DNA from: Motilibacter aurantiacus
GTDB taxonomy: Bacteria; Actinomycetota; Actinomycetes; Motilibacterales; Motilibacteraceae
Assembly (NCBI RefSeq): GCF_011250645.1
Contig: NZ_JAANNO010000002.1
Coordinates: forward strand, 28,179 to 92,178
Direction of reading: 5' to 3'
Length of the DNA stretch: 64,000 bases
Shown: positions 40,964-50,700 of the stretch, piece by piece
How positions within the stretch are numbered: the first letter of the stretch is position 1
Layout of the letters: every line of letters begins with the position of its first letter
The notes under the pieces: model-generated
The model's database searches: none
What the model saw: the letters and a program-made list of their open reading frames with translations, nothing else
Told to the model about the DNA's origin: nothing
Translations under genes and position numbers: made by a program

Positions 40964-41622
40964 GCGAGCCGATCCGCGTGCTGCTGGTCGACGACCAGGA
41001 GCTCTTCCGGTCGGGGGTGGCGGTGAACCTCGACGCGCAGCCCGACATGCAGGTCGTCGGGCAGGCGTCCAACGGCCGGGACGCCGTCCACCTGGTCGCC
41101 ACCACCCAGCCGGACGTCGTGCTCATGGACATCCGCATGCCGGAGATGGACGGCGTGGAGGCGACGCGGCTGATCTTCGCGCCGGAGGCCGCCGCCCGCC
41201 GCTCCCGGCCGGTCCGGGTCATCGTCCTGACGACGTTCAACCTGGACGACCGGGCCGCGACGGCGATCCGCTACGGCGCGAGCGGCTTCCTGCTCAAGGA
41301 CGCGACGCCGGACTTCCTGCGGGCCGCGATCCGGACCGTGCACTCGGGGAGCGCCGTCCTCGCGCCGGACGACCTGCACACGCTGCTCGAAGGAGGGTTC
41401 CGGCACTCGCAGCCGCTGCCCTCGGCCTACGGCTCCCTGACCGACAAGGAGCGCGAGATCCTCGACGCGGTGGCGCGCGGCCTGAGCAACGCCGAGGTCG
41501 CCGCCGAGACCTTCCTCAGCGAGTCGACGGTGAAGACGCACGTGGGCAGCATCCTGCGCAAGCTCGACCTGCGCGACCGGGTGCAGATCGTCGTCTTCGC
41601 CCACGAGCACGGGCTGCGCTGA
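40960..41622 (+). CDS. NarL/FixJ-family response regulator
   Basis: A 220-residue regulator. The receiver domain has the acidic pair DDQE and the phospho-acceptor Asp57 in LMDIRMPEMDG, with Lys in FLLKDATP. The C-terminal LuxR-type helix-turn-helix is LTDKEREILDAVARGLSNAEVAAETFLSESTVKTHV. The start codon overlaps the kinase stop (ATGA), making an obvious cognate pair. It is the last gene of the vanX-alr-ddl run, so it may control that operon; VanR-type regulators of resistance operons are OmpR-like, so this is a different architecture. Confidence 0.95.
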   Translation: MSEPIRVLLVDDQELFRSGVAVNLDAQPDMQVVGQASNGRDAVHLVATTQPDVVLMDIRMPEMDGVEATRLIFAPEAAARRSRPVRVIVLTTFNLDDRAATAIRYGASGFLLKDATPDFLRAAIRTVHSGSAVLAPDDLHTLLEGGFRHSQPLPSAYGSLTDKEREILDAVARGLSNAEVAAETFLSESTVKTHVGSILRKLDLRDRVQIVVFAHEHGLR

Positions 41623-41835
41623 GCGTCAGCGCTCGCGTGGGCGCGCTCTCGCCGCCCTCCACGGCGGCGATGCCCAGGTGCGCGAGCAGTGAGCAGGCGC
41701 GCACGCCGACCAGCGTCCCGGCGACCATGACGGCAGCGACCGCCCGAAGGGCGAGCGTGATGACGAGCCCGGTCGTCATGACGGTCCACGTCTGTCGTGA
41801 GCCACCGCCCCGGTGCACCACGCCCTGCTGATGCC

Positions 41836-42435
41836 TCAGCTCCCGAGCAGGCGGTGCTTGACGCCCTTCGCGGTGGCGCCCGTCCGGTAGGACTGGACGA
41901 GGTACGACCCGAGGGCGATGTTGCCGCCGGCGAGGACCGGCACGGCGTACTGCGCGAGCCGCTCGCGCTTCTGCCAGCGCGCGATCTCCGGCGGCGTCCC
42001 CTCGGTCGGGATCGTCGCGTCCTTGACCTCGACCTGCTCGCCGCGAGCGTGCGCCGCCTCGGCGAGCTTGGCCACCTTCTTGCCGGTGTAGGTGCTGTAC
42101 GCCGTCGCCGCCGCCCCGAGCACGCCGACCCCGGCCTTGAGCATCCCGGCGGTGGCGAATCCCTGCTGCAGGGCCATCCGCCCCTTCCCGACCTGGGTGA
42201 GGCGGAGCCCGGCGCCCAGCACGGCTGCGATCCCGACCCACTCGACCGGGCCGAAACGGCTCCACGCCGAGTCGGCCACGCGGATTCGGTCGATGCCCTG
42301 GGGCAGGTCCTTGCCCGCCTTGTTCACGCCGGCGGCGCCCATCACCGCGCCGCCGAGCCAGAGCGCGGCACCGAGGTCGTGCACCGCCTGCGCGAGCGCG
42401 TGGTTGTCCGAGGAGCTGGTGGGGCCCTTGCCCAT
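41836..42435 (-). CDS. Hypothetical multi-helix membrane protein
   Basis: A 199-residue protein with three or four hydrophobic segments: about residues 20-38, 68-88, 104-124 and a C-terminal one near 165-185. It has no family I recognise. ATG 42435 was chosen, with GAAAGG upstream, although the frame continues in phase without a stop into the dehydrogenase remnant. A 213-bp gap separates it from the response regulator stop. Confidence 0.6.
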   Translation of the reverse strand: MGKGPTSSSDNHALAQAVHDLGAALWLGGAVMGAAGVNKAGKDLPQGIDRIRVADSAWSRFGPVEWVGIAAVLGAGLRLTQVGKGRMALQQGFATAGMLKAGVGVLGAAATAYSTYTGKKVAKLAEAAHARGEQVEVKDATIPTEGTPPEIARWQKRERLAQYAVPVLAGGNIALGSYLVQSYRTGATAKGVKHRLLGS

Positions 42436-42449
42436 GTCCGAGGCCTTTC

Positions 42450-43196
42450 CGTCGTGGCGGGTCTGCAGGGCGGCGGTCGCCAGCCCGAAGAGCGCGAGGT
42501 CGCGTACCGGGTGATGCTTCTGCAGCTTCACGTAGACGCTGCGCTCGCGGAACCAGCCGCGGTGGGTGCCCCGCTCCTGCAGCCCGTAGCCCGCGTGGTG
42601 CAGGCGCTTTTCTCCCGCGGCCGGCCCGGCCGGTCCGCGTGCTGGGAGCGGTAGAGCCACAGCTCGATGGCCCGGTCCATCGTCCGCGGCGCGAGCGCCC
42701 CGGCCGGCTGGGCGGCCGTGGCCTGGAACCCGAGGTACATGTCGCGACGCTGCCCACGGTGATGAGCGCCCCGTGCCTGCTGTCCGTGCGCTGCCTGAAG
42801 TACGCGACGGCCTCCAGGGAGCCGTACGCCACACCCCACAGCACGGTGTCGTAGACCCGGTGCATGTCCTCGGTCGACACGTCCTCGATGCGGCCGAAGA
42901 TCGACACACCGCCGTTGTTCTTCCAGGTGTCGAAGCCGCCGAGCTCCTGGACGGCGGTGCGGGCGATCTCCTAGGACGTCCTCCTGCCGGCCGACGTCCG
43001 CCACGACGTACGTCGCCCGCCCGCCCTGCGCCCGGATCACCTGCGCCAGGCCGCGCAGGGCCTCCTCGTTGCGGGCGGCGAGCACGACGGCGGCCCCGCG
43101 CGCAGCGGCCTGCCGCACCGTCACCAGCCCGATGCCGCTCGAGGCGCCGGTGATGACGACGACCTGGTCGGCCAGGGGCTTGAGCCTGTGGCGCAT
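42450..43196 (-). pseudogene. Decayed SDR oxidoreductase
   Basis: Fragments of one short-chain dehydrogenase are spread over different frames. The start (43196) encodes VVVITGASSGIG and AARNEEALRGL. After a shift near 42970 comes FGRIEDVSTEDMHRVYDTVLWGVAYGSLEAVAYFR and GALITVGSV. After an internal deletion that removes the YxxxK catalytic region comes LAPRTMDRAIELWLYRSQHADRP, and after another shift near 42600 LHHAGYGLQERGTHRGWFRERSVYVKLQKHHPVRD. At least two frameshifts and a large deletion make it non-functional. Confidence 0.85.
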
Positions 43197-43204
43197 CCCC
43201 CGCC

Positions 43205-43636
43205 TCAGGCCTGGTCGCCCAGCACCTCGGCGCGCGTGGCCTCACCGGTGCTGTTGTCCGGCACCTGCCCGAACCGGTTGTCCGAGGGGTCGACGCCGAT
43301 CGCCTCGCGCGCGGCCTCCCCGCCGGTGGACATGTCGCCGAGCGGCGTGTCGGAGGTGCTGCGGTCCAGATCGGCGATACCGGTGGGCGCCGCAGTGCTG
43401 CCCGCATCGGACTCGGCCCGGCTCGAGGAGGCCGCGGAGTCGCCCCCGCCGGGCTCGCTCGCGGTGAAGCCGGCCTCGGCGGCCACGTCCTCCGCGCGCC
43501 GGCCGATCTGGTCCGGGCTCGTGGCCGTCGCCGGGTCGACGTTGCCCAGCGCGGTCTCGCCGGGCAGGTCCTGCATGGCGGCGCGGGCGCCCTCGCGGTC
43601 CTGGCCGGAGGGGGTGGAGCCGGTGTCCTGCGTCAT
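43205..43636 (-). CDS. Acidic low-complexity hypothetical protein
   Basis: A 143-residue protein rich in Asp, Glu, Ser, Gly and Ala with no cysteine or hydrophobic core, so probably disordered. I recognise no family. It starts at ATG 43636 and ends 9 bp before the start of the decayed dehydrogenase, with which it may once have formed an operon. The lack of frame damage and steady codon use suggest that it is still made. Confidence 0.55.
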   Translation of the reverse strand: MTQDTGSTPSGQDREGARAAMQDLPGETALGNVDPATATSPDQIGRRAEDVAAEAGFTASEPGGGDSAASSSRAESDAGSTAAPTGIADLDRSTSDTPLGDMSTGGEAAREAIGVDPSDNRFGQVPDNSTGEATRAEVLGDQA

Positions 43637-43933
43637 GGGGTCTCCCGGAGCGGGCTCGGTCGTGCTCGTATGCGGCGGTACGCGCGGCCTGGTCTCGACC
43701 GGTCAGCGGGGCGCAACGCGGCGTCGCAGCCGCGGCAGCTCCCGGTGTGTGGCGTTCCTTCCCGTTCGTCCGGCTTGTACGCGGAGGAATGCCGCGATTG
43801 TTCGGTGGCGCCGTCCTTGCGGCCCCGCGACCCGTTGCAGCGCCGAACGATCTCGGAGAAGCTGCAGCGGACGTTCTTCTGCGCGCCAGCTGGGCAGAAC
43901 CTCAGGTTCACCGGGCCTCGATCGGGTCGGCGC

Positions 43934-45778
43934 GTGACTGCGAACTCCCCGCTCCCCGCCTCCGGTGACCCCTCCCTGGTCTCCCGCCGTACCGTCCTCG
44001 CCGGCTCGGCCGGCCTCGTCGCCGGCGCCGCCCTGACCGTCTCGGGCGCCTCCGAGGCCTCCGCCGCCCGCCGCGCCTACTCGACCGACGGCCCCGCCCT
44101 GCTGTGCGAGCCGTACCAGCTGGACCCGAGCTGGAGCGATGTCAACATCGTCTGGCACACCGCGACCGAGGGCGACGAGCACTTCGTGCTCTTCGGTGAC
44201 GCGGTCGCCGACATGACCGCCGCCGAGGCCGTCGCCGCCGTGACGGGCAAGGCCGCCAGCGGTGACGGCTGGCGGCGCAAGAGCGCCGACACGCACCGGC
44301 TGAGCCAGACCGCGGAGGACGCGGCCTCACGCGCCCCCCAGGCGTACACCAGGCTGACGCCGCGCCCGGTCTTCCGCCACTGCGGCCGGGTCATCGGGCT
44401 CGAGCGCGGCGTCCGCACGCCGTACCGCGTCGTGTCGCTGCACTCGGACGGCCGCGCGACGGTCAGCGCGGCGTACACGGCGGAGGCGAAGGCGCGCCGC
44501 GGCGACGCGGTCAAGCTGCTCCTCACCAGCGACCACCAGCTCAAGAACATGACCCCGGCGAACCTCACCAAGGTCGCCGAGACCGTCGGCGTCGAGCTCG
44601 ACGGCGTCCTCGTCGCCGGCGACCTGGTCAACGTGCCGGACCGGGCGAGCGAGTGGTTCGACTCGACCACGGGCCTCGCCTTCTTCGCCGGCCTCACCGG
44701 CCGGGCCAGGTTCACCCTGGGCGGCAAGCAGTACACCGGCGCCCCGCTGATCCAGAACACCCCGCTCTACCCGGCCATCGGCAACCACGAGGTCATGGGC
44801 CGCACGGTCGAGGCGACGCTGGACGCGCAGTTCAACGACCCGCACCCGCGCTCGGTCGCGGAGCGCCGCTTCGCCACCGAGGGCTCCGGCGACCGCGAGG
44901 CGTGGGTCACCGCGAACTCCTGGAACGCCACGACGTACGAGGAGATGTTCCCCTTCCCGGCGTCGAAGCAGGGTGGGCCGCAGTACTGGTCGACCACGAT
45001 CGGCGACGTCTTCCTCGTCAGCCTCTTCGTGACGCAGATCTGGCGCTCGGGCTCGACAGCGCCGAACGTGAAGGGCAAGTTCCAGGAGGCGTCCTCGACC
45101 CTCGCCGACCCGACGAAGTGGGGCTACGGCCAGCACATCTTCGAGCCGGTGTCGAAGGGCTCGGAGCAGTACGAGTGGCTGGAGAAGCAGCTCTCGTCGA
45201 AGGAGGCCCGCAAGGCCAAGGTCCGCGTGGTCATGTACCACCACCCCGGGCACGGCCTCGGCGACAACTCCGCCCCGGCGTTCACCGACCCGGTCCCGAC
45301 CGTCACCCGCGACGCTTCGGGGAACGTCACTTCGGTGAAGTACGAGTACCCCCTCGAGGACGACCACATCCTGCGCGACCTCGAGCCGCTGTTCAGCAGG
45401 TACGGCGTGAACCTCGTGCACAACGGCCACTCCCACCTGTGGAACCGCTTCGTCAACGCCTCGGGCGTCAACTGGCTCGAGACGTCGAACGTCGGCAACT
45501 CCTACGGCGCGTACGACGACTTCAACGGCACGAAGCGCGCGCTCCCCGACGACGGCGAGAACGTCCTGCTCGGCGACCCGGGCGGCCTGGAGCCGGTCGT
45601 CCCGACGGTGGCGCCGCTGACGGACGCGCAGGGCCGGCCGATGCCGTACGTCTCGAGCAACGACATCACGTGCTTCTCGGTGCTCGACACCGCGGACATG
45701 GTCGTGCGGTCGTACCGGTACGACACGCGTGACGCGGCTGCGCCGACGGTGCTGTTCGACGAGATGCCGCTGGGCTGA
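43934..45778 (+). CDS. Tat-secreted metallophosphoesterase (purple-acid-phosphatase-like)
   Basis: A 614-residue exported phosphatase. A Tat signal is visible at residues 15-45 (SRRTVLAGSAGLVAGAALTVSGASEASA). A Fn3-like N-terminal domain is followed by the calcineurin-type core with its metal motifs in order: SDHQLKN, GDLVN, GNHE, a late YHHPGHG and GHSHLW. Family members release phosphate from esters and contain a two-metal centre. GTG 43934 places the Tat motif at the right distance; longer frames to 43670 add unsupported sequence. The 297 bp before it hold no gene I can support. It converges on prfC. Confidence 0.88.
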   Translation: MTANSPLPASGDPSLVSRRTVLAGSAGLVAGAALTVSGASEASAARRAYSTDGPALLCEPYQLDPSWSDVNIVWHTATEGDEHFVLFGDAVADMTAAEAVAAVTGKAASGDGWRRKSADTHRLSQTAEDAASRAPQAYTRLTPRPVFRHCGRVIGLERGVRTPYRVVSLHSDGRATVSAAYTAEAKARRGDAVKLLLTSDHQLKNMTPANLTKVAETVGVELDGVLVAGDLVNVPDRASEWFDSTTGLAFFAGLTGRARFTLGGKQYTGAPLIQNTPLYPAIGNHEVMGRTVEATLDAQFNDPHPRSVAERRFATEGSGDREAWVTANSWNATTYEEMFPFPASKQGGPQYWSTTIGDVFLVSLFVTQIWRSGSTAPNVKGKFQEASSTLADPTKWGYGQHIFEPVSKGSEQYEWLEKQLSSKEARKAKVRVVMYHHPGHGLGDNSAPAFTDPVPTVTRDASGNVTSVKYEYPLEDDHILRDLEPLFSRYGVNLVHNGHSHLWNRFVNASGVNWLETSNVGNSYGAYDDFNGTKRALPDDGENVLLGDPGGLEPVVPTVAPLTDAQGRPMPYVSSNDITCFSVLDTADMVVRSYRYDTRDAAAPTVLFDEMPLG

Positions 45779-45789
45779 GGTGCGGGCTG

Positions 45790-45843
45790 CGACCCTGTGG
45801 AAGGTCACGCTTGCTGTAGCGAGCATGCCTTGCCACAGGGTCG
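45790..45843. terminator. Bidirectional hairpin between convergent genes
   Basis: Arms CGACCCTGTGG (45790-45800) and CCACAGGGTCG (45833-45843) pair perfectly. Inside, AAGG/CCTT extends the stem past a single bulged base, and GCTTGC/GCGAGC forms an inner loop pairing with one wobble. The long stem sits between the phosphoesterase stop (45778) and the prfC stop (45920), so it could end both transcripts. No U-run follows on either strand. Confidence 0.6.
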
Positions 45844-45919
45844 TGGCCGCCCGGTCCAGCCTCGGCTCCGCAGCACCGGGGCCACTTCAGCTGCCACCGA
45901 GCAGGGCGGGAGCCAGCCC

Positions 45920-47566
45920 TCAGACCCCCGCCGCCATGCCCACCAGCGGGTCCAGCCGCAGGCCCGGGTGCTCGCGCGCGACCGTCATCATGCGCCACTT
46001 GTTCAGGAACAACGCCAGCGCGGTGCCGTCGCTGCGCACCATCACCTCGGTCCCGGGCAGCCGCGACAGCGTGTCGGCGGCCTCGATGTCGGTGACGCGC
46101 GCGATCGAGTACTCCAGCGGCTCCATGTGCACGGGCGCGTTGAACTCGTGCTCCATGCGGTACGCCGACACCTCGAACTGCATGGGCCCGACCGCCGCCA
46201 GCACGGGCGCCTGGTCACCGCGCAGGTCCGAGCGGAGCACCTGGACGACGCCTTCCTGGTCCAACTGCTCGACACCGCGGCGGAACTGCTTGTAGCGGCC
46301 GACGTCCTTGGCCCGCATGACCGAGAAGTGCTCGGGCGCGAAGCTCGGGATGGCGGGGAACTCGACGGCCTTGTCGACGTAGAGCGAGTCGCCGGGGCGC
46401 AGCGCGTTGGCGTTCACCAGGCCGATCACGTCCCCGGGGTACGCCGTCTCGAGCGTCGAGCGCTCGCGCCCGAAGAGCGCCTGGGCGTACTTGGTGTGGA
46501 ACGGCTTGCCGCTGGCGGCGTGCGTGACGACCATGCCGCGCTCGAAGACGCCGGAGCACACCCGCGCGTACGCCACCCGGTCCCGGTGCGCGGTGTCCAT
46601 GCCCGCCTGCACCTTGAACACGAACGCGCTGAACGGCGCGTCGAGCGCGCGCCGGCCGCCGCGGACGTCGGGGCGCGGCGCCGGTGCGGGCGCCAGCTCG
46701 ACGAGCGTGTCGAGCAGCTGCTTGACGCCGAAGTTCTGCACGGCCGAGGCGAACAGCAGCGGGGACGTCTCCTCGGCGAGGTACGCCTCCTGGTCGTGGT
46801 CGGCGCCGCTGGCCTCCAGCAGCTCGGACTCCTCGACGGCCGTCACCCAGGCGTCGCCCTCGCGGGCGGCGGCCGCGTCGGCGTCCATGACCTCCTGGGG
46901 GGCGACGGTGGCGCCGCCGGACGTGCGGGTGAAGCGGACGTACTCGCCGGTGCGCCGGTCGAGCAGCCCGCGGAAGTCGCCGGCGATGCCGACCGGCCAG
47001 TTCACCGGCGTCGGCTTGAGCCCGATGGTCGACTCGATCTCGTCGAGCAGCTCGAGCGGCTCCTTGCCGGGGCGGTCCCACTTGTTGATCACGGTGATGA
47101 TCGGGACCTTGCCCGCGCGGCACACCTCGAAGAGCTTGAGCGTCTGCGGCTCGAGCCCCTTGGCGGCGTCGAGCAGCATGACCGCGCCGTCGACGGCGGC
47201 GAGGACGCGGTAGGTGTCCTCGGAGAAGTCCGCGTGGCCCGGGGTGTCGAGCAGGTTGATCACCGCGTCGCGGTAGCCGAACTGCAGCACCGACGACGTG
47301 ATCGAGATGCCGCGGTTGCGCTCCATCTCCATCCAGTCGGAGACGGTGCCGCGCCGGCCGGCCTTGCCGTGCACGGCGCCCGCCTCCTGGATCACCCGGG
47401 CGTGCAGCGCCAGCGCCTCGGTGAGCGTGGACTTGCCGGCGTCCGGGTGCGAGATCACGGCGAACGTACGCCGCCGCGCCGCCTCACCGGCCGCGTCCCC
47501 CGCGGGCAGGGCCGAGCCGGTGCCCTCGTCCGTGAGCGGGCCCGCTGCCTCGGCTGTGCTGCTCAT
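45920..47566 (-). CDS. prfC: Peptide chain release factor 3
   Basis: A 548-residue GTPase that removes RF1/RF2 from the ribosome after termination. G1 is SHPDAGKST, the effector region is RGISITSSVLQF, G3 is DTPGHADF, and G4 is NKWDRPGKEP (NKxD). The C-terminal domain with QVLRSDLRGDQAPVLAAVGPMQFEV is typical of RF3, distinguishing it from EF-G and LepA. ATG 47566 was chosen, with AGAGGAA upstream; longer frames lack support. RF3 is not universal in actinomycetes, so presence here is informative for typing the organism. Confidence 0.93.
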   Translation of the reverse strand: MSSTAEAAGPLTDEGTGSALPAGDAAGEAARRRTFAVISHPDAGKSTLTEALALHARVIQEAGAVHGKAGRRGTVSDWMEMERNRGISITSSVLQFGYRDAVINLLDTPGHADFSEDTYRVLAAVDGAVMLLDAAKGLEPQTLKLFEVCRAGKVPIITVINKWDRPGKEPLELLDEIESTIGLKPTPVNWPVGIAGDFRGLLDRRTGEYVRFTRTSGGATVAPQEVMDADAAAAREGDAWVTAVEESELLEASGADHDQEAYLAEETSPLLFASAVQNFGVKQLLDTLVELAPAPAPRPDVRGGRRALDAPFSAFVFKVQAGMDTAHRDRVAYARVCSGVFERGMVVTHAASGKPFHTKYAQALFGRERSTLETAYPGDVIGLVNANALRPGDSLYVDKAVEFPAIPSFAPEHFSVMRAKDVGRYKQFRRGVEQLDQEGVVQVLRSDLRGDQAPVLAAVGPMQFEVSAYRMEHEFNAPVHMEPLEYSIARVTDIEAADTLSRLPGTEVMVRSDGTALALFLNKWRMMTVAREHPGLRLDPLVGMAAGV

Positions 47567-47707
47567 CGCGTGATTCCTCTTCGTGTCCGGCACCACGTCC
47601 AGGCTACCGGCGGGCCGGCGCACACCTCTCATATCGCCGTCCGTACCGCCGATGGAGGGAACGTCGACCCTTCAGCGCGCCCCTGCGCGCCGCACCCTGG
47701 AGTGCAA

Positions 47708-50700
47708 GTGCCTCGTTACTCTGCCAAGCACCGGTTCCGTGACCGGCGTGCCTGGGTGGCGGCCGCCGTCGCAGCCGCCGTCACAGCCGGCGGCCTGACC
47801 GCCGCCGGGCTCGTCGGGCCCGGGCGCGCCACGGCGTACACCAGCCTGAACATGTCCGGGCAGACCCTGGTCTTCGACCACACCACCGGCAAGTACGTCG
47901 ACATTGCCGGCACCGGCTCCGGCGAGGACGACGGCGACATCGTCCTCTACAAGAACGTGGCCGACGTCTCCGGCGTCAAGGTCGACGCGGTCGTCACCAG
48001 CGACATCACCAACGCCACCGTGGACGTGTACGACGCCCCGGGCAGCGCGAGCGGGGTGGCCGGCAACTTCCAGATCGACGCCCACACCGGCACCGGTGGC
48101 GGCACGACCGGCTTCTCGTTCGCGTTCTACGAGGCCGGGACGTACACGGGCCCGGGGTCGGGCACGCCGGTCGTCCTCAAGAACGTGACGATGACCTCGA
48201 TCGACATCGACACGTCGGGCAGCACCGAGTACCAGTTCACCGACTTCAGCGGCTTCCAGCGCTACACCGTCGTCAACGCCCGCAACACGGCGAACCAGCC
48301 CTGGCTCGAGGTCTCCCAGCCGCCCGGCAGCAACCGCGCGCGGTTCAAGGCGACCGACCCGGCCAACCGGCCCAACGACCCGCGCGACCAGGCGAGCGTC
48401 ACGTACGACGCGCTGAGCCGGATCGACATCGTCTTCGGCAACGTGACGGCGGGCAACAACTTCTTCGGGGTGCAGTTCGGGACCCCGAACTGGGGCGCCT
48501 ACTCGACCCAGGTCGTGACGTACGACAACCCCTACAACCAGCCCCCCACCACGACGAGCCGCACGGTCAACGTCGTCCCCGGCGTCCCCACGCCGCTGCC
48601 GCTGTCGACCTTCGGCACGTACTCCGACCCCGACGACAACCCGATGGCCGGCGTCAGGTTCGTGAGCACGCCGACCCAGGGCGCGCTGGAGCTGCAGACG
48701 GGCTCCTCGTGGGCGCCGGTCACCGCCGGCCAGTTCGTGACGACGGACGACATCGAGCTGGGCAAGCTGCGCCTGACGGCCGGCCCGCTCGACAGCATGG
48801 ACTTCCGCGTCTCCGACGGCCTCGCGCTCAGCACGGGGTCCAACACGGTGACGCTGAGCCCGTCGACGACGAGCCAGACGATCACCTTCCCGAGCCCGGT
48901 CGTGGCCGCGCCCGGCAGCACCGTCGCCTCCGACGCCACCGCCTCCTCCGGCCTGCCGGTCACGCTGACCAGCAAGTCGCCCGCCATCTGCGCCGTGGAC
49001 ACGCTCGACCCGACCACGATCGACGCGCTCGTGGCCGGCGCGTGCACGGTCGAGGCGACGCAGGACGGTGACGGGACGTACGGCTTCGCCCCGCCCGTGG
49101 AGCTGACCTTCCCGGTCTCCACCCTGGCCGGCCAGTCGATCACGTTCCCGGCTCCGGGCACCCAGCAGCTGGCGACCGGCGCGCCGCAGACCTTCGCCTC
49201 GGGCGCGACCGCCGACTCCGGCCTGCCGGTGACGCTCGCGTCGTACACCCCGTCGGTCTGCACCGTGTCCGGCCTCTCGATCCGCGTCGCGGCCACCGGT
49301 CCGTGCAAGGTGCGCGCCACCCAGCCGGGCAACGGCACGTACGCCTTCGCGACCCCGGTCGAGCGTGTGTTCGACGTCGTCCTCGCCACCTACGCCGTCA
49401 CCTACGACGCCAACGGCGGCACCGGCACGACCCCGACCACGTCGACGTTCTCCGCCGGCGGCTCGACCACCGTGGCCGGGGGCGCCGCGCTCTCCCGCGC
49501 CGGCTACTCGTTCCAGGGCTGGAACACGGCCGCCGACGGCAGCGGCACGAGCTACGCGGCGGGGGCGACGTACAGCACCAACGCGAACGTCACGCTGTAC
49601 GCCCGCTGGGCGCCGGTCTACACCGTCAGCTACGACGCCAACGGCGGCGCCGGCGCCCCGGTCTCCGCCAGCTTCACGGCCGGCGGGTCGGTCACGGTCG
49701 CGAGCGGCTCGGGCGTCACGTACGCCGGCCGGGCCTTCACCGGCTGGAACACCGCCGCGGACGGCTCGGGCACGGCGTACGCCGCCGGCTCGACCTACAA
49801 CGCGGGCGCGCACGCGACGCTGTACGCCCAGTGGCACGTGCTGAACATCGCTCCCGCCTACACCGGCGCGGGCTCGAACACCGCCCAGACCGTCGTCCTC
49901 GGCGACACCCCCGCCGGGCTGGCGGCCACCGACGCCGACAACGACCCGCTGACCTACACGCGCACGGGCGGCGTGCTGCCGGCGGGCGTGACCCTCGGCT
50001 CCGGGGGCGCGTTCTCCGGCACCGTGACGACGCCCGGCGTGTACGTCGCGACGGTCACCGTCGCCGACGGCCGGGGCGGCACCGCGGACACGACGCTGAC
50101 CGTCACCGTCGTCGCCGCGGGCGCGCCCACGGTCGGCCCGGACACCGCGACGACCCCGGTCGACGCACCCGTCACGACCGACGTCCTCGCCAACGACACC
50201 GACCCGGCCGGCTACCCGCTGACGGTCACCGGCATCACGCAGCCCGGCCACGGCAGCGCGGTTCTCGGCACCGGCGGCCGCGTGACGTACACCGCCGCGA
50301 CTGGCTGGAGCGGCAACGACTCCTACACCTACACGGTCGACAACGGCCGTGGTGGGATCGCCGTCGGCACCGTGAGCGTCTCGGTGACGCCGCGCGCGGC
50401 CGACGACAGCGCGGTGACGCCGGCGGAGACCCCGGTCACGATCGACGTCCTCGCCAACGACGTCGGCACCTTCGACCGCTCCTCGGTCACCGTGACCAAG
50501 GGCCCCAGGCACGGCACGACCGTGGTCGGCTCGGGCGGCAACGTCGTCTACACCCCGGCGTTCGGGCACGCCGGCGACGACGCCTTCACCTACACCGCGC
50601 TCGACGGCGCCGGGCGCGCGGTGGCGGCGAACGTCACGGTCGTCACGACGCCGCCGGCCGTGGCCGCTCCGACGTCGCTGTCCTCGTCCGGCACCGGCTC

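Noticed and set aside
41637-41780. Short hydrophobic minus-strand ORF (MTTGLVITLALRAVAAV...) near the response regulator
   Set aside because: It continues into the antisense of the response regulator and lacks support; possibly a remnant, but not callable.
43637-43933. Possible small gene before the metallophosphoesterase
   Set aside because: Open frames here disagree with codon use and overlap the phosphoesterase N-terminus in other phases; nothing supports one.
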